In this document: piece after piece, positions 7,762 to 17,498 of the stretch
Layout: every line of letters begins with the position of its first letter
Position numbering within the stretch: the stretch's first letter is position 1
DNA from: Clostridia bacterium
GTDB lineage: Bacteria; Bacillota; Clostridia; Oscillospirales; Acutalibacteraceae
Length of the DNA: 50,865 nucleotides
Assembly (NCBI GenBank): GCA_017559305.1
Contig: JAFYSP010000004.1
Coordinates: forward strand, 1 to 50,865
Direction: 5' to 3'
Position numbers and translations under genes: made by a program
The notes under the pieces: generated by a model
What the model saw: the letters and a program-made list of their open reading frames with translations, nothing else
The model's database searches: none
What the model was told of the DNA's origin: nothing

Positions 7762-7773
7762 CATTATTTTATC

Positions 7774-7807
7774 AAGAGTGTACCGAAAGGTACACTCTGT
7801 TTTTTTG
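7774..7807 (+). terminator. Terminator after the small Cys protein
   Basis: AGAGTGTACC and GGTACACTCT close over GAAA and are followed by a T-run. Confidence 0.9.
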
Positions 7808-7878
7808 TCTTTGAGGATTATCCTATTTATTTTATTTATTGACCAAAAAACGCACCTGATATTTGTGTATCAATACTA

Positions 7879-7907
7879 TTGAAAAGTTAAAGTATATATG
7901 ATAAAGT
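7879..7907 (+). promoter_or_regulatory. Possible promoter of the large LRR protein gene
   Basis: TTGAAA (7879-7884) and TAAAGT (7902-7907), 17 bases apart, lie about 50 bases before the start codon. The -10 box is a poor match, so the exact site is uncertain. Confidence 0.4.
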
Positions 7908-7959
7908 TATTATGAGTAAAAATGCGTTTAAAAGGTAAACATTTCGGAGGAAATAAAGT

Positions 7960-10900
7960 ATGAAAAAATTATTGGCAATTGTACTTTCGTTAATTATTGT
8001 GATGTCGTTATTCCCGATTTCAGTTATGGCTGTTAATAACGGAATTGAAGATGACGGCGTTTTAGATGACGGCAAGGAATGGGGAGACATAATAGATGGT
8101 GATGAATTCAGCATCAACAGTTCAAACGTTCTCACAAAATATAACGGATCTGCAAGTGTGGTTGTTATTCCCCAAGGCGTAACAAGTATTGCATCTTCCG
8201 CTTTCTCAAGTTGCGGAACAGTGACTGTGCTCGTAATTCCCGAAGGTGTTGTAAAAATTTCATCTTATGCTTTCACCTCTTGTACAAATCTTAAAACTAT
8301 TTCAATACCCTCTACGATGACAATGATTGAAGAAGGAGTATTTAATGGTTGCACAGGAATTGAAGACGTATTTTATGCAGGCAGCGAGGCCGAAAAAAAT
8401 ATTACTGTTTTACAGTCAGGCAACAGAACTTTTACTCTAGCTACTTGGCATTACAATACCTGTGCTTATAATTCCCACGTGTTTGATAATGCTTGCGACG
8501 TAACGTGTAATAATTGCGATTGGATGCGCGGAACATCTGACGATGCACATGAATATACAGATGAATGTGATGTCGATTGTAATAACTGCGGTTCGATAAG
8601 AGTGGCACCACACAAGTGGGAAAATGCATGCGACGGCGAGTGCGAATGCGGAGAAACAAGAACTCCTGCAGACCACGTTTATGATAACGAATCAGACACT
8701 ATTTGTAATGAATGCGGATATGAGCGTGACGTTGAGGGCGCCGAATTCTATTTTGAAAAATTAAAATATCTTATAGTAGGCGTTACAGATGAGGGAACCG
8801 ATAAGGTTAGTTATACTGCATCAGTGATAGGCTTTGATGAAACTATTACGGGTGATATAGTTATTCCTGATACAGTTCATGGAATTCCCGTTGTTTCTAT
8901 CGGTGATACTGCATTGGGCGGTGCCAATATCACAAGTGTTGTAATTGGAAACAACGTTACGTATATTGATATGTCAGCATTTTCAAACTGTGTTAATCTT
9001 GGGAGCATAACAATTCCTGACAGCGTTAAAAAAATCTCCAGTTTCGCTTTTGCGGAATGCACCTCCCTTAAAACCGTAAACATTGGTAAAGGCGTTGAGG
9101 ATATCGGCTTTAATGCGTTTGGAACATGCTCGGCAATTGAAAGCGTAACAATAGCCGAAGGCAATTCAAAATATCATAGCGCGGGCAATTGCATAATTGA
9201 TACCGAACTTAAAACTGTTATCTTCGGTTGTAAAACAAGTGTTATCCCTGCTGACGGAAGCGTAACGTCTATTCAGTACAATGCGTTTGCTAATTGTTCC
9301 GGTCTTACTGAAATTGTTATTCCGAATGCGGTAACAGAAATTGGAGACGGTGCATTCTTTGAGTGTACTTCACTTAAAAACGTAGTTATCGGCATCGGTA
9401 TGGTTGATTTTGGCTATAACGTATTTGAAAGTTGTACGTCACTTACAGATATTTGGTATGCAGGTACCGAAACCGATAAGCAAGACATCAACGGTCTTAC
9501 CGACGATAATCATAACGATATTATTATAAATGCAACTTGGCATTACGGTGCTTGTATAGGAACCGATACAAAAGAACATACTTATGACAATAAATGTGAT
9601 GCCGTTTGTAACGCTTGCGGAGCCACTCGTTCAGTAGAACAGCATAGATATGATAACGACTGCGATACAACGTGTAATGAATGTGGCGACGTTCGTGAAG
9701 TACCCGGACATGCTTTTGACACCATTAAATTTGATGATAATGAACATTGGTATGAGTGCGAGTGTGGTGCGAAGGATCGTTTTAATGGACACCAATTCAC
9801 AATCTACGTACAAGGCGAAGATACTCACTATAAAAAGTGTGACTGTGGCGCAACAACTGCTCCTACAAAGCACAACTATGTAAATTACAAATATACCGAT
9901 GATAAGCATTGGACATATTGTGAATGTGGCAAAGAAGATTTGGAAAATGTTTATGGTCATGGATATGGCAGAGTTGTAACCGATACTGAACATTGGCTTG
10001 AGTGTGGGTGTGGTCACGTAATAGACAGAGAAGAACATGATTGGACTGCAGCAACCTGTACTTCACCCGAGAAATGTAAAGAGTGCGGCGAAACACGTGG
10101 TGATAAAATTGATCACGTGTCAGATAAAGGTACAGTAACCAAAAAAGCAACCTGTACCGAGGAGGGCGTAAGAACTTATAGTTGTGTAAATTGCGGCGAA
10201 CAATTAAGCACTAAAAAAATCGAGAAAACAAATCACAAACTTGATAATGGTACAGTTACTGTAAATCCTGATTGTATGCATGAAGGCAAAAAGGTTTTCA
10301 AGTGTACCGTATGTAAAAATACTATAAAGACCGATCCGGTTGCAAAAACCGACGTTCACACATATTCAAACGCTTGCGATGCAAATTGTAATATTTGCGG
10401 TGCTTCAAGAGTAGTTCCTTCCCACGTATATTCTGATTCATGCGATTCTACTTGTAACGTGTGTGGCGCTTCAAGAACCACAAAGCATAAGTATTCAAAC
10501 GTTTGCGATAAGACCTGTAACGTTTGCGGCGCAACAAGAACAGTTCCCAAGCATACTTATAAACTTACTACTACCAAAAAAGCGACCCTTACCGCAAATG
10601 GTAAGCAAGAGTATAAGTGTACAGAGTGTGGATACGTAACAAGTTCAAGCGCAAAGACTATCTACAAGGTATCTACCATTAAACTTTCAAAGACTTCATA
10701 CACCTACGACGGAAAGGTCAAGGCACCTTCGGTTGTTGTGAAGGATTCAAAGGGCAACACCTTGAAGAAGGACACTGATTACACAGTAACCTATGCATCA
10801 GGCAGAAAGAATGCAGGTACTTATAAGGTTACAATTAAGATGAAGGGCAAGTACTCAGGCACCAAGACCCTTACCTTCAAGATTAACCCTGCAAAGTCAA

Positions 10901-11418
10901 CCACCTGTAAGTTCAGCCTCTCTGACACAACCTATACCTACGACGGAAAGACAAAGACACCTACTGTCACTGTCAAGAATTCAGCAGGTAAGGTGCTTAA
11001 GAAGAACACCGATTACACGGTAAGTTTCTCAGGTAAGAGCAGAAAAGCCGTTGGCACTTATAAGGTAACAATCAAGATGAAGGGCAATTACACAGGCACC
11101 AAGACCCTAACATTTAAGATTAATCCTGCAAAGACCACAGTTTCTAAGGTAACAGGCGGAGCAAAGAAACTCACAGTGTCTATTACCAAGAAAGCCGCAC
11201 AAACCACAGGTTACGAAGTGCAGTACTCAACAAGCAGTAAGTTCACAACCAAGACTACCAAGACCAAGGTAATCACAAAGAACACAACTACTAAGACAAC
11301 AATTACAAAACTTACTGCAAAGAAGACCTATTATGTAAGAGTCCGTACCTACAAGACCATAGACGGCAAGAAGTACTACTCTGCATGGTCTGCAGCAAAG
11401 AAAGCAAAAACTAAATAA
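7960..11418 (+). CDS. Secreted BspA-like leucine-rich-repeat surface protein
   Basis: The 1152-residue product has a signal peptide (residues 1-25). Two blocks of LRR_5/BspA-type repeats follow, at about 58-135 and 275-530, with units such as ITIPDSVKKISSFAFAECTSL. Between and after them is a long set of Cys-rich units of the form H-x-Y-x-N-x-CD-x2-CN-x-CG (about 165-265 and 540-905) that may bind metal. Then come two Ig-like domains starting at YTYDGK (about 915-1070) and a Lys/Thr-rich fibronectin-III-like end. There is no LPxTG motif, so anchoring is unclear. A CGGAGG site precedes the ATG. A paralogue lies at 18354-20288. Adhesion or host contact is plausible but inferred. Confidence 0.85.
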   Translation: MKKLLAIVLSLIIVMSLFPISVMAVNNGIEDDGVLDDGKEWGDIIDGDEFSINSSNVLTKYNGSASVVVIPQGVTSIASSAFSSCGTVTVLVIPEGVVKISSYAFTSCTNLKTISIPSTMTMIEEGVFNGCTGIEDVFYAGSEAEKNITVLQSGNRTFTLATWHYNTCAYNSHVFDNACDVTCNNCDWMRGTSDDAHEYTDECDVDCNNCGSIRVAPHKWENACDGECECGETRTPADHVYDNESDTICNECGYERDVEGAEFYFEKLKYLIVGVTDEGTDKVSYTASVIGFDETITGDIVIPDTVHGIPVVSIGDTALGGANITSVVIGNNVTYIDMSAFSNCVNLGSITIPDSVKKISSFAFAECTSLKTVNIGKGVEDIGFNAFGTCSAIESVTIAEGNSKYHSAGNCIIDTELKTVIFGCKTSVIPADGSVTSIQYNAFANCSGLTEIVIPNAVTEIGDGAFFECTSLKNVVIGIGMVDFGYNVFESCTSLTDIWYAGTETDKQDINGLTDDNHNDIIINATWHYGACIGTDTKEHTYDNKCDAVCNACGATRSVEQHRYDNDCDTTCNECGDVREVPGHAFDTIKFDDNEHWYECECGAKDRFNGHQFTIYVQGEDTHYKKCDCGATTAPTKHNYVNYKYTDDKHWTYCECGKEDLENVYGHGYGRVVTDTEHWLECGCGHVIDREEHDWTAATCTSPEKCKECGETRGDKIDHVSDKGTVTKKATCTEEGVRTYSCVNCGEQLSTKKIEKTNHKLDNGTVTVNPDCMHEGKKVFKCTVCKNTIKTDPVAKTDVHTYSNACDANCNICGASRVVPSHVYSDSCDSTCNVCGASRTTKHKYSNVCDKTCNVCGATRTVPKHTYKLTTTKKATLTANGKQEYKCTECGYVTSSSAKTIYKVSTIKLSKTSYTYDGKVKAPSVVVKDSKGNTLKKDTDYTVTYASGRKNAGTYKVTIKMKGKYSGTKTLTFKINPAKSTTCKFSLSDTTYTYDGKTKTPTVTVKNSAGKVLKKNTDYTVSFSGKSRKAVGTYKVTIKMKGNYTGTKTLTFKINPAKTTVSKVTGGAKKLTVSITKKAAQTTGYEVQYSTSSKFTTKTTKTKVITKNTTTKTTITKLTAKKTYYVRVRTYKTIDGKKYYSAWSAAKKAKTK
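10560..11418 (+). repeat. Inverted repeat copy 1 (3' end of the first LRR gene)
   Basis: The last 860 bases of this gene are close to the reverse complement of 18354-18990, the 3' end of the second LRR gene. This copy has an extra Ig-like unit (about 10905-11130). Outside that unit long runs are identical by eye, including most of the final 60 bases. Codons in this part favour AAG, ACC and GCA, unlike the AT-rich 5' part of the gene. Confidence 0.8.
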
Positions 11419-11441
11419 ACGTATTTAATAAAAGGATTTTT

Positions 11442-12110
11442 ATGTTCAAGTATGAAATGCATACCCACTCTCGCCTTTCGGGAGGTGGGGACGATATAGT
11501 AAATCATATCGAGACCCTTCGGAAAAAAGGCTTTTCGGGTATGGTTATTACCAATCACTTTTTCAGAGGCGACACCAAGGTCGATAGAACTCTTAGTTGG
11601 GCAGAGTTTATAGATGCTTATAGAGAGGACTATGAAAAGGGCAAAAAAATCGCAAGACTTTATGACTTTGATTTGCTTTTCGGTATAGAGGAGCACGTCG
11701 GTGACGGAAGAGAAGTTTTGGTTTATGGTATTACGCCTGATTTTCTCTATACACACCCTGAAATCAAAAGGGCAGAAATCAATGATTTTGTGGCTATGGT
11801 ACATAGAGCGGGTGGACTTGTTTTCCAAGCCCACCCCTATAGAGACAGATGGTATATCGCAAAGCCGACTCCTCTTGATGAGTTGCCTATACTTGATGGT
11901 ATAGAGGTTTATAACGCAGGCAATCACGATGATGAGAACGCAAGAGCTGAAGAATTCGCAAAGAGCAAAAACTATCCTCTTATTGCCGGAAGCGACGCTC
12001 ATTCATCAATGGATGCAGGCAGAGCGGGTATAATTTCAAACGTCCGCCTCCGTACCGAGAAAGAACTTGTCACCTGCCTTAAAACAGGGAATTACAGAAT
12101 ACTTAAATAA
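11442..12110 (+). CDS. PHP-domain phosphoesterase
   Basis: A 222-residue metal-dependent phosphoesterase of the PHP family (relatives of histidinol phosphatase and the PHP domain of DNA polymerase). The metal-binding motifs are in order: MHTHSRLSGGG (H7, H9), ITNHF near 37, GIEEHV near 85, FQAHPYRDR near 129 and GSDAHSS near 183. The substrate cannot be read from the sequence. The gene begins 23 bases after the LRR gene with an AAAAGGA site and no terminator between, so it may be read through from it; a strong terminator follows. Confidence 0.88.
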   Translation: MFKYEMHTHSRLSGGGDDIVNHIETLRKKGFSGMVITNHFFRGDTKVDRTLSWAEFIDAYREDYEKGKKIARLYDFDLLFGIEEHVGDGREVLVYGITPDFLYTHPEIKRAEINDFVAMVHRAGGLVFQAHPYRDRWYIAKPTPLDELPILDGIEVYNAGNHDDENARAEEFAKSKNYPLIAGSDAHSSMDAGRAGIISNVRLRTEKELVTCLKTGNYRILK

Positions 12111-12117
12111 CCTACAA

Positions 12118-12156
12118 AACCGCTTGTTTTTCAGTGAGAACAGGCGGTTTTTTCTT
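12118..12156 (+). terminator. Terminator after the PHP gene
   Basis: AACCGCTTGTT and AACAGGCGGTT form an eleven-pair stem (one G-U) followed by TTTTTTCTTTT. Confidence 0.9.
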
Positions 12157-12216
12157 TTGCGTTCGGTTAAGACTAAAAATGTAAAAATTGTAACCTAAAA
12201 AAATACGCTTTTGTGG

Positions 12217-12245
12217 TTGACAAAATTTTGACAATGCAGTAAAAT
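12217..12245 (+). promoter_or_regulatory. Promoter of the decarboxylase operon
   Basis: TTGACA (12217-12222) and TAAAAT (12240-12245) have a 17-base spacer. The operon start codon lies about 60 bases downstream. Confidence 0.8.
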
Positions 12246-12305
12246 AATGAATGTAATTAAAATGGGGGCAAATGAGGTTTTATTTGCTTCGGAAAGGACA
12301 CAGAA

Positions 12306-12587
12306 ATGGATTTAGCAAGCTGGTTTGTCTGCCTTTTAGGCGTCGGAATTGTCTTTTTAGGTCTTATTTGTCTTATCTTCCTTTGCAAGATTATTAGTCT
12401 TGTTTCAACAGGTAAGAGCACCAAAAAGAATGAAGCACCTGTCAAGCAGGCCACACCCACCCCTGCAACTGCTGTAATAGAAAACCGCGCCCAAATAATT
12501 GCGGCTGTATCTGCAGCGCTTGCAGAAGAACTCGGAGAAGATGTTTCTTCAATCAGAATTCTTTCTTTCAAAAAAATCGGAGGTTAA
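12306..12587 (+). CDS. Decarboxylase gamma subunit, OadG family
   Basis: The small membrane subunit of a sodium-pumping, biotin-dependent decarboxylase; it tethers the carboxyltransferase and biotin carrier to the beta subunit. The 93 residues contain one membrane helix (about 5-33, rich in L, I, V, G), a Lys/Pro/Thr linker (STKKNEAPVKQATPTPAT), and a short C-terminal helix (IIAAVSAALAEELG). It is first in a compact operon with the biotin carrier, beta and alpha subunits. The assignment rests on context and architecture because this family is poorly conserved. Confidence 0.8.
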   Translation: MDLASWFVCLLGVGIVFLGLICLIFLCKIISLVSTGKSTKKNEAPVKQATPTPATAVIENRAQIIAAVSAALAEELGEDVSSIRILSFKKIGG

Positions 12588-12592
12588 TCAAA

Positions 12593-12958
12593 ATGAAAAA
12601 GTATAATGTAAACGTAAACGGAACACTTTATGAAATAACACTTGAAGTAGTAGACGGTGCAGCACCCGTTGCCGCTCCCGCAGCAGCACCCGCTCCTGTA
12701 GCAGCACCTGCTCCCGCAGCAGCACCTGCTCCCGTATCAGCAGGCGCAGAGGCAGTCAACAGCCCAATGCCCGGCACAATCCTTGCTGTTAACGTTGCAG
12801 TTGGCGACACAGTAAAAGCAGGCGACGTGCTTATGGTTCTCGAAGCTATGAAGATGGAAAATGAAATCAGCGCACCTAAAGCAGGTAAAGTAACCGCAGT
12901 TTCCGTAACAAAGGGCGCAACAGTTGAATCAGGCGCACAGCTTTGTGTTATCGAATAA
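12593..12958 (+). CDS. Biotin carboxyl carrier protein of the decarboxylase
   Basis: It carries the carboxyl group on biotin between the alpha and beta subunits. The 121 residues consist of a short N-terminal fold, a flexible Ala/Pro linker (about 25-52) and a biotinyl domain with the signature EAMKMENEI; the lysine in MKM is the biotin site. The linker length is typical for swinging carriers of decarboxylases. The gene starts 5 bases after the gamma subunit with a CGGAGG site that lies in the gamma 3' end. In Klebsiella OadA this domain is fused to alpha; here it is separate. Confidence 0.92.
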   Translation: MKKYNVNVNGTLYEITLEVVDGAAPVAAPAAAPAPVAAPAPAAAPAPVSAGAEAVNSPMPGTILAVNVAVGDTVKAGDVLMVLEAMKMENEISAPKAGKVTAVSVTKGATVESGAQLCVIE

Positions 12959-12978
12959 TATAAGAGAGGCATTTTCAA

Positions 12979-14664
12979 ATGAAAAAGAAACTTCTTGTTT
13001 CCCTTTTCTCATTTATAATGATTCTGCTCATTCTTTGCGGTAACTGTTTTACTGCATTTGCAAGTGACAGTGATAACACTGTTTACGTCAGCGGCGCAAA
13101 GATAATCGCAGTCGAAGAAAACGGCGAAACCAAATATCAATTGGCAGTTACAATCAAAAATAATCTTCAGGATAATGATAACGGTAAGGTTGTCGGACTT
13201 CACGTACTTCAGTCGGCAATCAGAATTGATACCTTTGATAAAGAACTTTATACCTTTACAAGCGGAAATATGTGCAATATCGAGGACATTGCGGCATACG
13301 ATTCATCAACCATTTATTTCGATATTAAAACAGTAGGCGATCTCGACATCACTTCTGCTGAAACCAATATCAAATATACACTTCAGTATATCTGTGAGGA
13401 TATCAGACACGAGTCTTCTGATACTTATAATAACGTTATGACCGTAGAAGGTGACGCAACGGTTAACGAAAAGGTAACCGAACTCGGCACAATCTGGAAC
13501 TTCGTAAAGCAGATGGGATTTTATAATCTCTTTGCCGATTTTGGAACCTATTGGCCAAACCTTGTTATGATGCTCATTTCCTTCCTGCTTATGTACCTCG
13601 CAATAGTTAAGAAGTTCGAGCCCTTGCTCCTTCTTCCCATTGCTTTCGGTATGTTACTTACAAACCTTCCTGCCGCAGGATTGTTCCATGAGTTCCTCTT
13701 TGCAGGCGGTCACGTAAACTGGACTGCATTCTCTGCAAATGCAGGTCTTATCGACTATTTGTACCTCGGCGTAAAACTCGGCATCTACCCCTGCCTTATT
13801 TTCGTAGGTGTCGGCGCGATGACCGACTTCGGTCCTCTCCTTTCAAACCCCAAAAGTTTGCTTCTTGGCGCTGCTGCACAGGTTGGTATTTTTGCAACCT
13901 TCTTTGCAGCTCGTGAGACCGGATTCTTCACCGCAGCACAGGCGAGTTCAATCGGCATCATCGGTGGCGCTGACGGTCCTACCGCAATCTTCGTAACTTC
14001 TAAACTCGCTCCCGAGCTTTTAGGACCTATCGCAGTTGCCGCGTATTCTTATATGGCTCTCGTTCCCGTAATTCAGCCGCCCATTATGCGACTCCTTACA
14101 ACAAAGAAGGAACGCGAGATAGTTATGAAACCCACAAGATCCGTTTCAAAGCGCGAGAAGATTATCTTCCCGATTGCAGTTGCAGCTTTTGTAGCACTTC
14201 TCGTTCCTTCCGCAGCGGCACTCGTCGGTTGCTTAATGCTTGGTAACCTTATGCGTGAGTGCGGCGTAGTTGAAAGACTTGCAAAAACAGTTCAAAATGA
14301 GCTTATGAATATAGTCACTATATTCCTCGGCATCTCGGTCGGTGCAACCGCTACCGCATCCACCTTCCTCACACTTCAGACACTTCTTATAGTTGTTATG
14401 GGTGTTGTCGCATTCGGTATGGGTACTGCAGGCGGCGTACTTCTTGCCAAGTTTATGAACCTCTTCCTTAAAAACAAAATCAACCCTCTTATTGGTTCTG
14501 CAGGTGTTTCCGCAGTACCTATGGCTGCAAGAGTTTCTCAGGTTGAGGGTCAGAAGGCAAAGCCGGGCAACTATTTGCTTATGCATGCTATGGGACCCAA
14601 TGTTGCAGGTGTTATCGGCTCTGCAATTGCCGCAGGTGTATTACTCGCACTCTTCGGCGCTTAA
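12979..14664 (+). CDS. Sodium ion-translocating decarboxylase beta subunit with an extracytoplasmic N-terminal extension
   Basis: This membrane subunit decarboxylates carboxybiotin and pumps Na+ outward. From about residue 175 the protein follows OadB/GcdB/MmdB, with many membrane helices and the hallmark [17 protein letters not shown] (the aspartate in GGADGP is essential in known members). The family is usually about 370-430 residues; this one has 561 because it begins with a signal-like segment (1-28) and about 145 polar residues predicted outside the cell. The family is sure; the substrate (oxaloacetate, methylmalonyl-CoA or glutaconyl-CoA) is set by the alpha subunit. Confidence 0.92.
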   Translation: MKKKLLVSLFSFIMILLILCGNCFTAFASDSDNTVYVSGAKIIAVEENGETKYQLAVTIKNNLQDNDNGKVVGLHVLQSAIRIDTFDKELYTFTSGNMCNIEDIAAYDSSTIYFDIKTVGDLDITSAETNIKYTLQYICEDIRHESSDTYNNVMTVEGDATVNEKVTELGTIWNFVKQMGFYNLFADFGTYWPNLVMMLISFLLMYLAIVKKFEPLLLLPIAFGMLLTNLPAAGLFHEFLFAGGHVNWTAFSANAGLIDYLYLGVKLGIYPCLIFVGVGAMTDFGPLLSNPKSLLLGAAAQVGIFATFFAARETGFFTAAQASSIGIIGGADGPTAIFVTSKLAPELLGPIAVAAYSYMALVPVIQPPIMRLLTTKKEREIVMKPTRSVSKREKIIFPIAVAAFVALLVPSAAALVGCLMLGNLMRECGVVERLAKTVQNELMNIVTIFLGISVGATATASTFLTLQTLLIVVMGVVAFGMGTAGGVLLAKFMNLFLKNKINPLIGSAGVSAVPMAARVSQVEGQKAKPGNYLLMHAMGPNVAGVIGSAIAAGVLLALFGA

Positions 14665-14688
14665 TATTCAAATTAAGGAGATCACAAA

Positions 14689-16080
14689 ATGTCCAAATTA
14701 TATATAACCGATACAATTTTGCGTGATGCTCATCAGTCACAAGCAGCAACCCGTATGCGCATTGAAGATATGCTTCCTGCTTGTGAAATTCTTGATAGCA
14801 TCGGCTATTGGTCACTTGAGTGTTGGGGCGGCGCAACCTTCGATGCTTGTATGAGATTCTTGGGTGAAGACCCATGGGAAAGACTCCGCAAACTTCGTTC
14901 TGCAATGCCTAACACAAAACTTCAGATGTTACTTCGCGGACAGAATATCCTCGGATATAAGCACTATGCTGATGACGTTGTTGATCAGTTCGTTGAGAAA
15001 TCAATCAAAAACGGTATTGACGTAGTCCGCGTGTTCGACGCTCTTAATGATACTCGTAATATGGAGCAGGCAATGAAGAGCATCAAAAAGTATGGTGGTA
15101 TCTGTGAAGCCGCTATCAGCTATACACAAAGCCCCGTTCATAATGAGGAATACTTTGTAGAACTTTCCAAAAAACTCGAAAAGATGGGCGCAGATACAAT
15201 TTGTATCAAGGATATGGCAAACTTGCTTTTGCCTTATGATGCATATTCACTTGTAAAGAAACTCAAGGATAACGTTAAGGTGCCTATCCACCTTCACACT
15301 CATAACACCACAGGTACAGGTGATATGACCAACCTTATGGCAGCTGAAGCAGGCGTTGACATTGTTGACTGTGCATTGTCTCCTCTTGCAAATGGTACTG
15401 CACAGCCCTCTACCGAGGCAATGGTAGCAACACTTGCAGGTACAAAGAGAGATACAGGTCTTGACCTTACAAAACTCGCTGAAGCCGCCGTTCACTTCAG
15501 AAAGGTTGCAGATAAACTCAAAGCAGACGGCATCCTTGATCCTAAGGTTTTGAACGTTGATACAAAAACTCTTGTTTATCAGGTTCCGGGCGGCATGCTT
15601 TCAAACCTTCTCTCACAGCTTAAACAGGCAAACGCAGAGGATAAGTATTACGACGTTCTTGCAGAAATTCCTAATGTTCGTAAGGACTTCGGTTATCCTC
15701 CCCTCGTAACTCCTACAAGCCAGATAGTTGGTACACAGGCGGTTATGAACGTTCTTGCAGGCGAGCGCTACAAGATGGTTCCTAAGGAGTCAAAAGGACT
15801 TCTTCGCGGAGAATACGGCGCAGTACCCGGCGAGGTAAACGAAGAAGTTCGCAGAAAGGCAATCGGTGACGATGAGGTTATCACTTGCCGTCCCGCAGAC
15901 CTACTCGAGCCCGAGCTCGAAAAATACAAAGCAGAAGCAGGCGACCTTGCAAAGTGCGATGAAGACGTACTCAGCTATGCTCTTTTCCCACAGGTTGCTT
16001 CAAAGTTCTTAAAAGAACGCAATGCTAAAAACAATCCCGATGCAGTCCGCACAATTTACGTTGAGGACCTCGGCAGATAA
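14689..16080 (+). CDS. oadA: Oxaloacetate decarboxylase alpha subunit (carboxyltransferase)
   Basis: It transfers the carboxyl group of oxaloacetate to biotin, giving pyruvate. The 463 residues contain the HMGL-like TIM barrel with TILRDAHQS near residue 9, a lysine in IKDMANLLLP near 175, and the metal ligands in HLHTHNTTG near 203, followed by the conserved carboxylase domain. It resembles the 5S/PycB carboxyltransferases and lacks the C-terminal biotin domain, which is encoded separately upstream. With OadB and OadG beside it and no biotin carboxylase gene, a Na+-pumping decarboxylase is the best reading. Its start has an AAGGAG site, and a terminator follows. Confidence 0.92.
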   Translation: MSKLYITDTILRDAHQSQAATRMRIEDMLPACEILDSIGYWSLECWGGATFDACMRFLGEDPWERLRKLRSAMPNTKLQMLLRGQNILGYKHYADDVVDQFVEKSIKNGIDVVRVFDALNDTRNMEQAMKSIKKYGGICEAAISYTQSPVHNEEYFVELSKKLEKMGADTICIKDMANLLLPYDAYSLVKKLKDNVKVPIHLHTHNTTGTGDMTNLMAAEAGVDIVDCALSPLANGTAQPSTEAMVATLAGTKRDTGLDLTKLAEAAVHFRKVADKLKADGILDPKVLNVDTKTLVYQVPGGMLSNLLSQLKQANAEDKYYDVLAEIPNVRKDFGYPPLVTPTSQIVGTQAVMNVLAGERYKMVPKESKGLLRGEYGAVPGEVNEEVRRKAIGDDEVITCRPADLLEPELEKYKAEAGDLAKCDEDVLSYALFPQVASKFLKERNAKNNPDAVRTIYVEDLGR

Positions 16081-16088
16081 TCAAATCA

Positions 16089-16123
16089 AAAAAACACCGT
16101 TTCAAGAAAACGGTGTTTTTTTG
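16089..16123 (+). terminator. Terminator of the decarboxylase operon
   Basis: AACACCGTTT and AAACGGTGTT form a stem followed by seven T. The A-run before it makes it nearly symmetric. Confidence 0.9.
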
Positions 16124-16139
16124 TTTACAAAAACTTTTA

Positions 16140-16168
16140 TTGCTTTAGGAAGTTGGGTATGCTAAAAT
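16140..16168 (+). promoter_or_regulatory. Promoter of the MFS transporter gene
   Basis: TTGCTT (16140-16145) and TAAAAT (16163-16168) with a 17-base spacer and TG two bases before the -10 box. Confidence 0.65.
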
Positions 16169-16196
16169 ATATTTGAAAATCCAAGGAGGTAAAATT

Positions 16197-17498
16197 ATGA
16201 AACTGAATTATAAACGCACACTACTTATCGGTCTTGCATTTATGTCTATACTTTCCTTCTGGCAGTTTTACGATCAGGTAATCCCGTACATTCTCGAATT
16301 CACCTTTGGTCTTAAAACCTTTGAAGCCAATGCGATTATGTCTATAGATAACGTTCTCGCAATTTTTATGCTTCCTCTTTTTGGAGCAATTTCGGATAAA
16401 ACCCGTACGAAACTCGGCAAACGTACACCCTATATTCTTTTTGGTACAATTGCCGCAGTTGTTTTGATGGTTGTGCTGTCGGTTTTCCAACAGCAAAAGT
16501 TGTTCTGGGGATTCTTTATCACCCTTATGGCTATTCTCGTCGTTATGGCAACCTATCGCACACCTGCCGTTGCTTATATGCCGGATGTTACACCCAAACC
16601 TCTTCGCAGTAAGGCAAATGCTATTATAAACCTTATGGGTTACGTTGGCGGCATCTTCTCAATGGTTGTTATGATGTTCTTGCTCAAGAGCGAAAAACAA
16701 GCAGATGGAACAAGCATCTACGTTGAGGGCACAAACTTTATGCCGGTATTTCTTATAGTTGCCGGATTTATGCTCATAACCGTTCTTATTCTCGTTTTCA
16801 CTACCAAGGAAAACAAGGTAGTTGCAGAAGCAAATATCGAGGACGAACCCGAAACTCAGGTTAAAGTTGACGGAAAACTTTCAAAACCCGTTTTCAAGAG
16901 CCTTGTATTTATTTTGCTTTCGGTTTTCTTGTGGTTTATGGCATACAATGCCGTCACAACCGCATTTTCAAGATACTGCGTTGCAGTCTGGAAGGTTGAC
17001 CTCGGCACTTCGTCGAGTTACTTACTTGCCGCAACGGTTGCCGCTATTGCTGCCTTTATTCCTCTCGGTATGCTTTCTTCAAAGGTTGGCAGAAAGATAA
17101 CCGTTTTAATCGGTGTTGCGGTTATGACTGTCTGTTATGCTTCGGCGATTTTCATAAGACAGGAAACTCCTCTTATGTACCTCGTTTTTGCGGTTGTCGG
17201 TATCGGTTGGGCGGCTATAAACGTCAACTCTTTCCCGATGGTAGTCGAAATGAGTAGCGGCTCGGACGTCGGCAAATATACAGGTCTTTACTATACCTTC
17301 TCAATGGCGGCGCAAATTACCACTCCCTTGCTTTCGGGCTTCATCATTGATAAGGCAGGACTTGGATACGACGTGCTGTTCCCCTATGCAGTATTGTTCT
17401 CGGCACTCGCCTTTGTTACAATGTGCTTCGTAAAGCACGGCGATACAAAACCACTCGCAAAAAAATCAGTGCTTGAAAACTTCGACGTGGAGGACTAA
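16197..17498 (+). CDS. MFS transporter (sugar-type, SLC45/GPH-like)
   Basis: A 433-residue membrane protein with about 12 hydrophobic segments. After the second segment it has LPLFGAISDKTRTKLGKRTPYI, a loop-2/3 motif like that of MFS transporters; the first segment with FWQFYDQVIPYIL and the SDxxRxxxGKR loop recall sugar and sucrose carriers (SLC45/GPH). A long central loop lies near residues 200-225. The start has an AAGGAGGT site six bases upstream; an upstream in-frame codon at 16173 lacks one. The next gene, a glycerophosphodiesterase, begins right after the stop, hinting at uptake of a phosphodiester or sugar alcohol, but the substrate is not shown. Confidence 0.85.
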   Translation: MKLNYKRTLLIGLAFMSILSFWQFYDQVIPYILEFTFGLKTFEANAIMSIDNVLAIFMLPLFGAISDKTRTKLGKRTPYILFGTIAAVVLMVVLSVFQQQKLFWGFFITLMAILVVMATYRTPAVAYMPDVTPKPLRSKANAIINLMGYVGGIFSMVVMMFLLKSEKQADGTSIYVEGTNFMPVFLIVAGFMLITVLILVFTTKENKVVAEANIEDEPETQVKVDGKLSKPVFKSLVFILLSVFLWFMAYNAVTTAFSRYCVAVWKVDLGTSSSYLLAATVAAIAAFIPLGMLSSKVGRKITVLIGVAVMTVCYASAIFIRQETPLMYLVFAVVGIGWAAINVNSFPMVVEMSSGSDVGKYTGLYYTFSMAAQITTPLLSGFIIDKAGLGYDVLFPYAVLFSALAFVTMCFVKHGDTKPLAKKSVLENFDVED

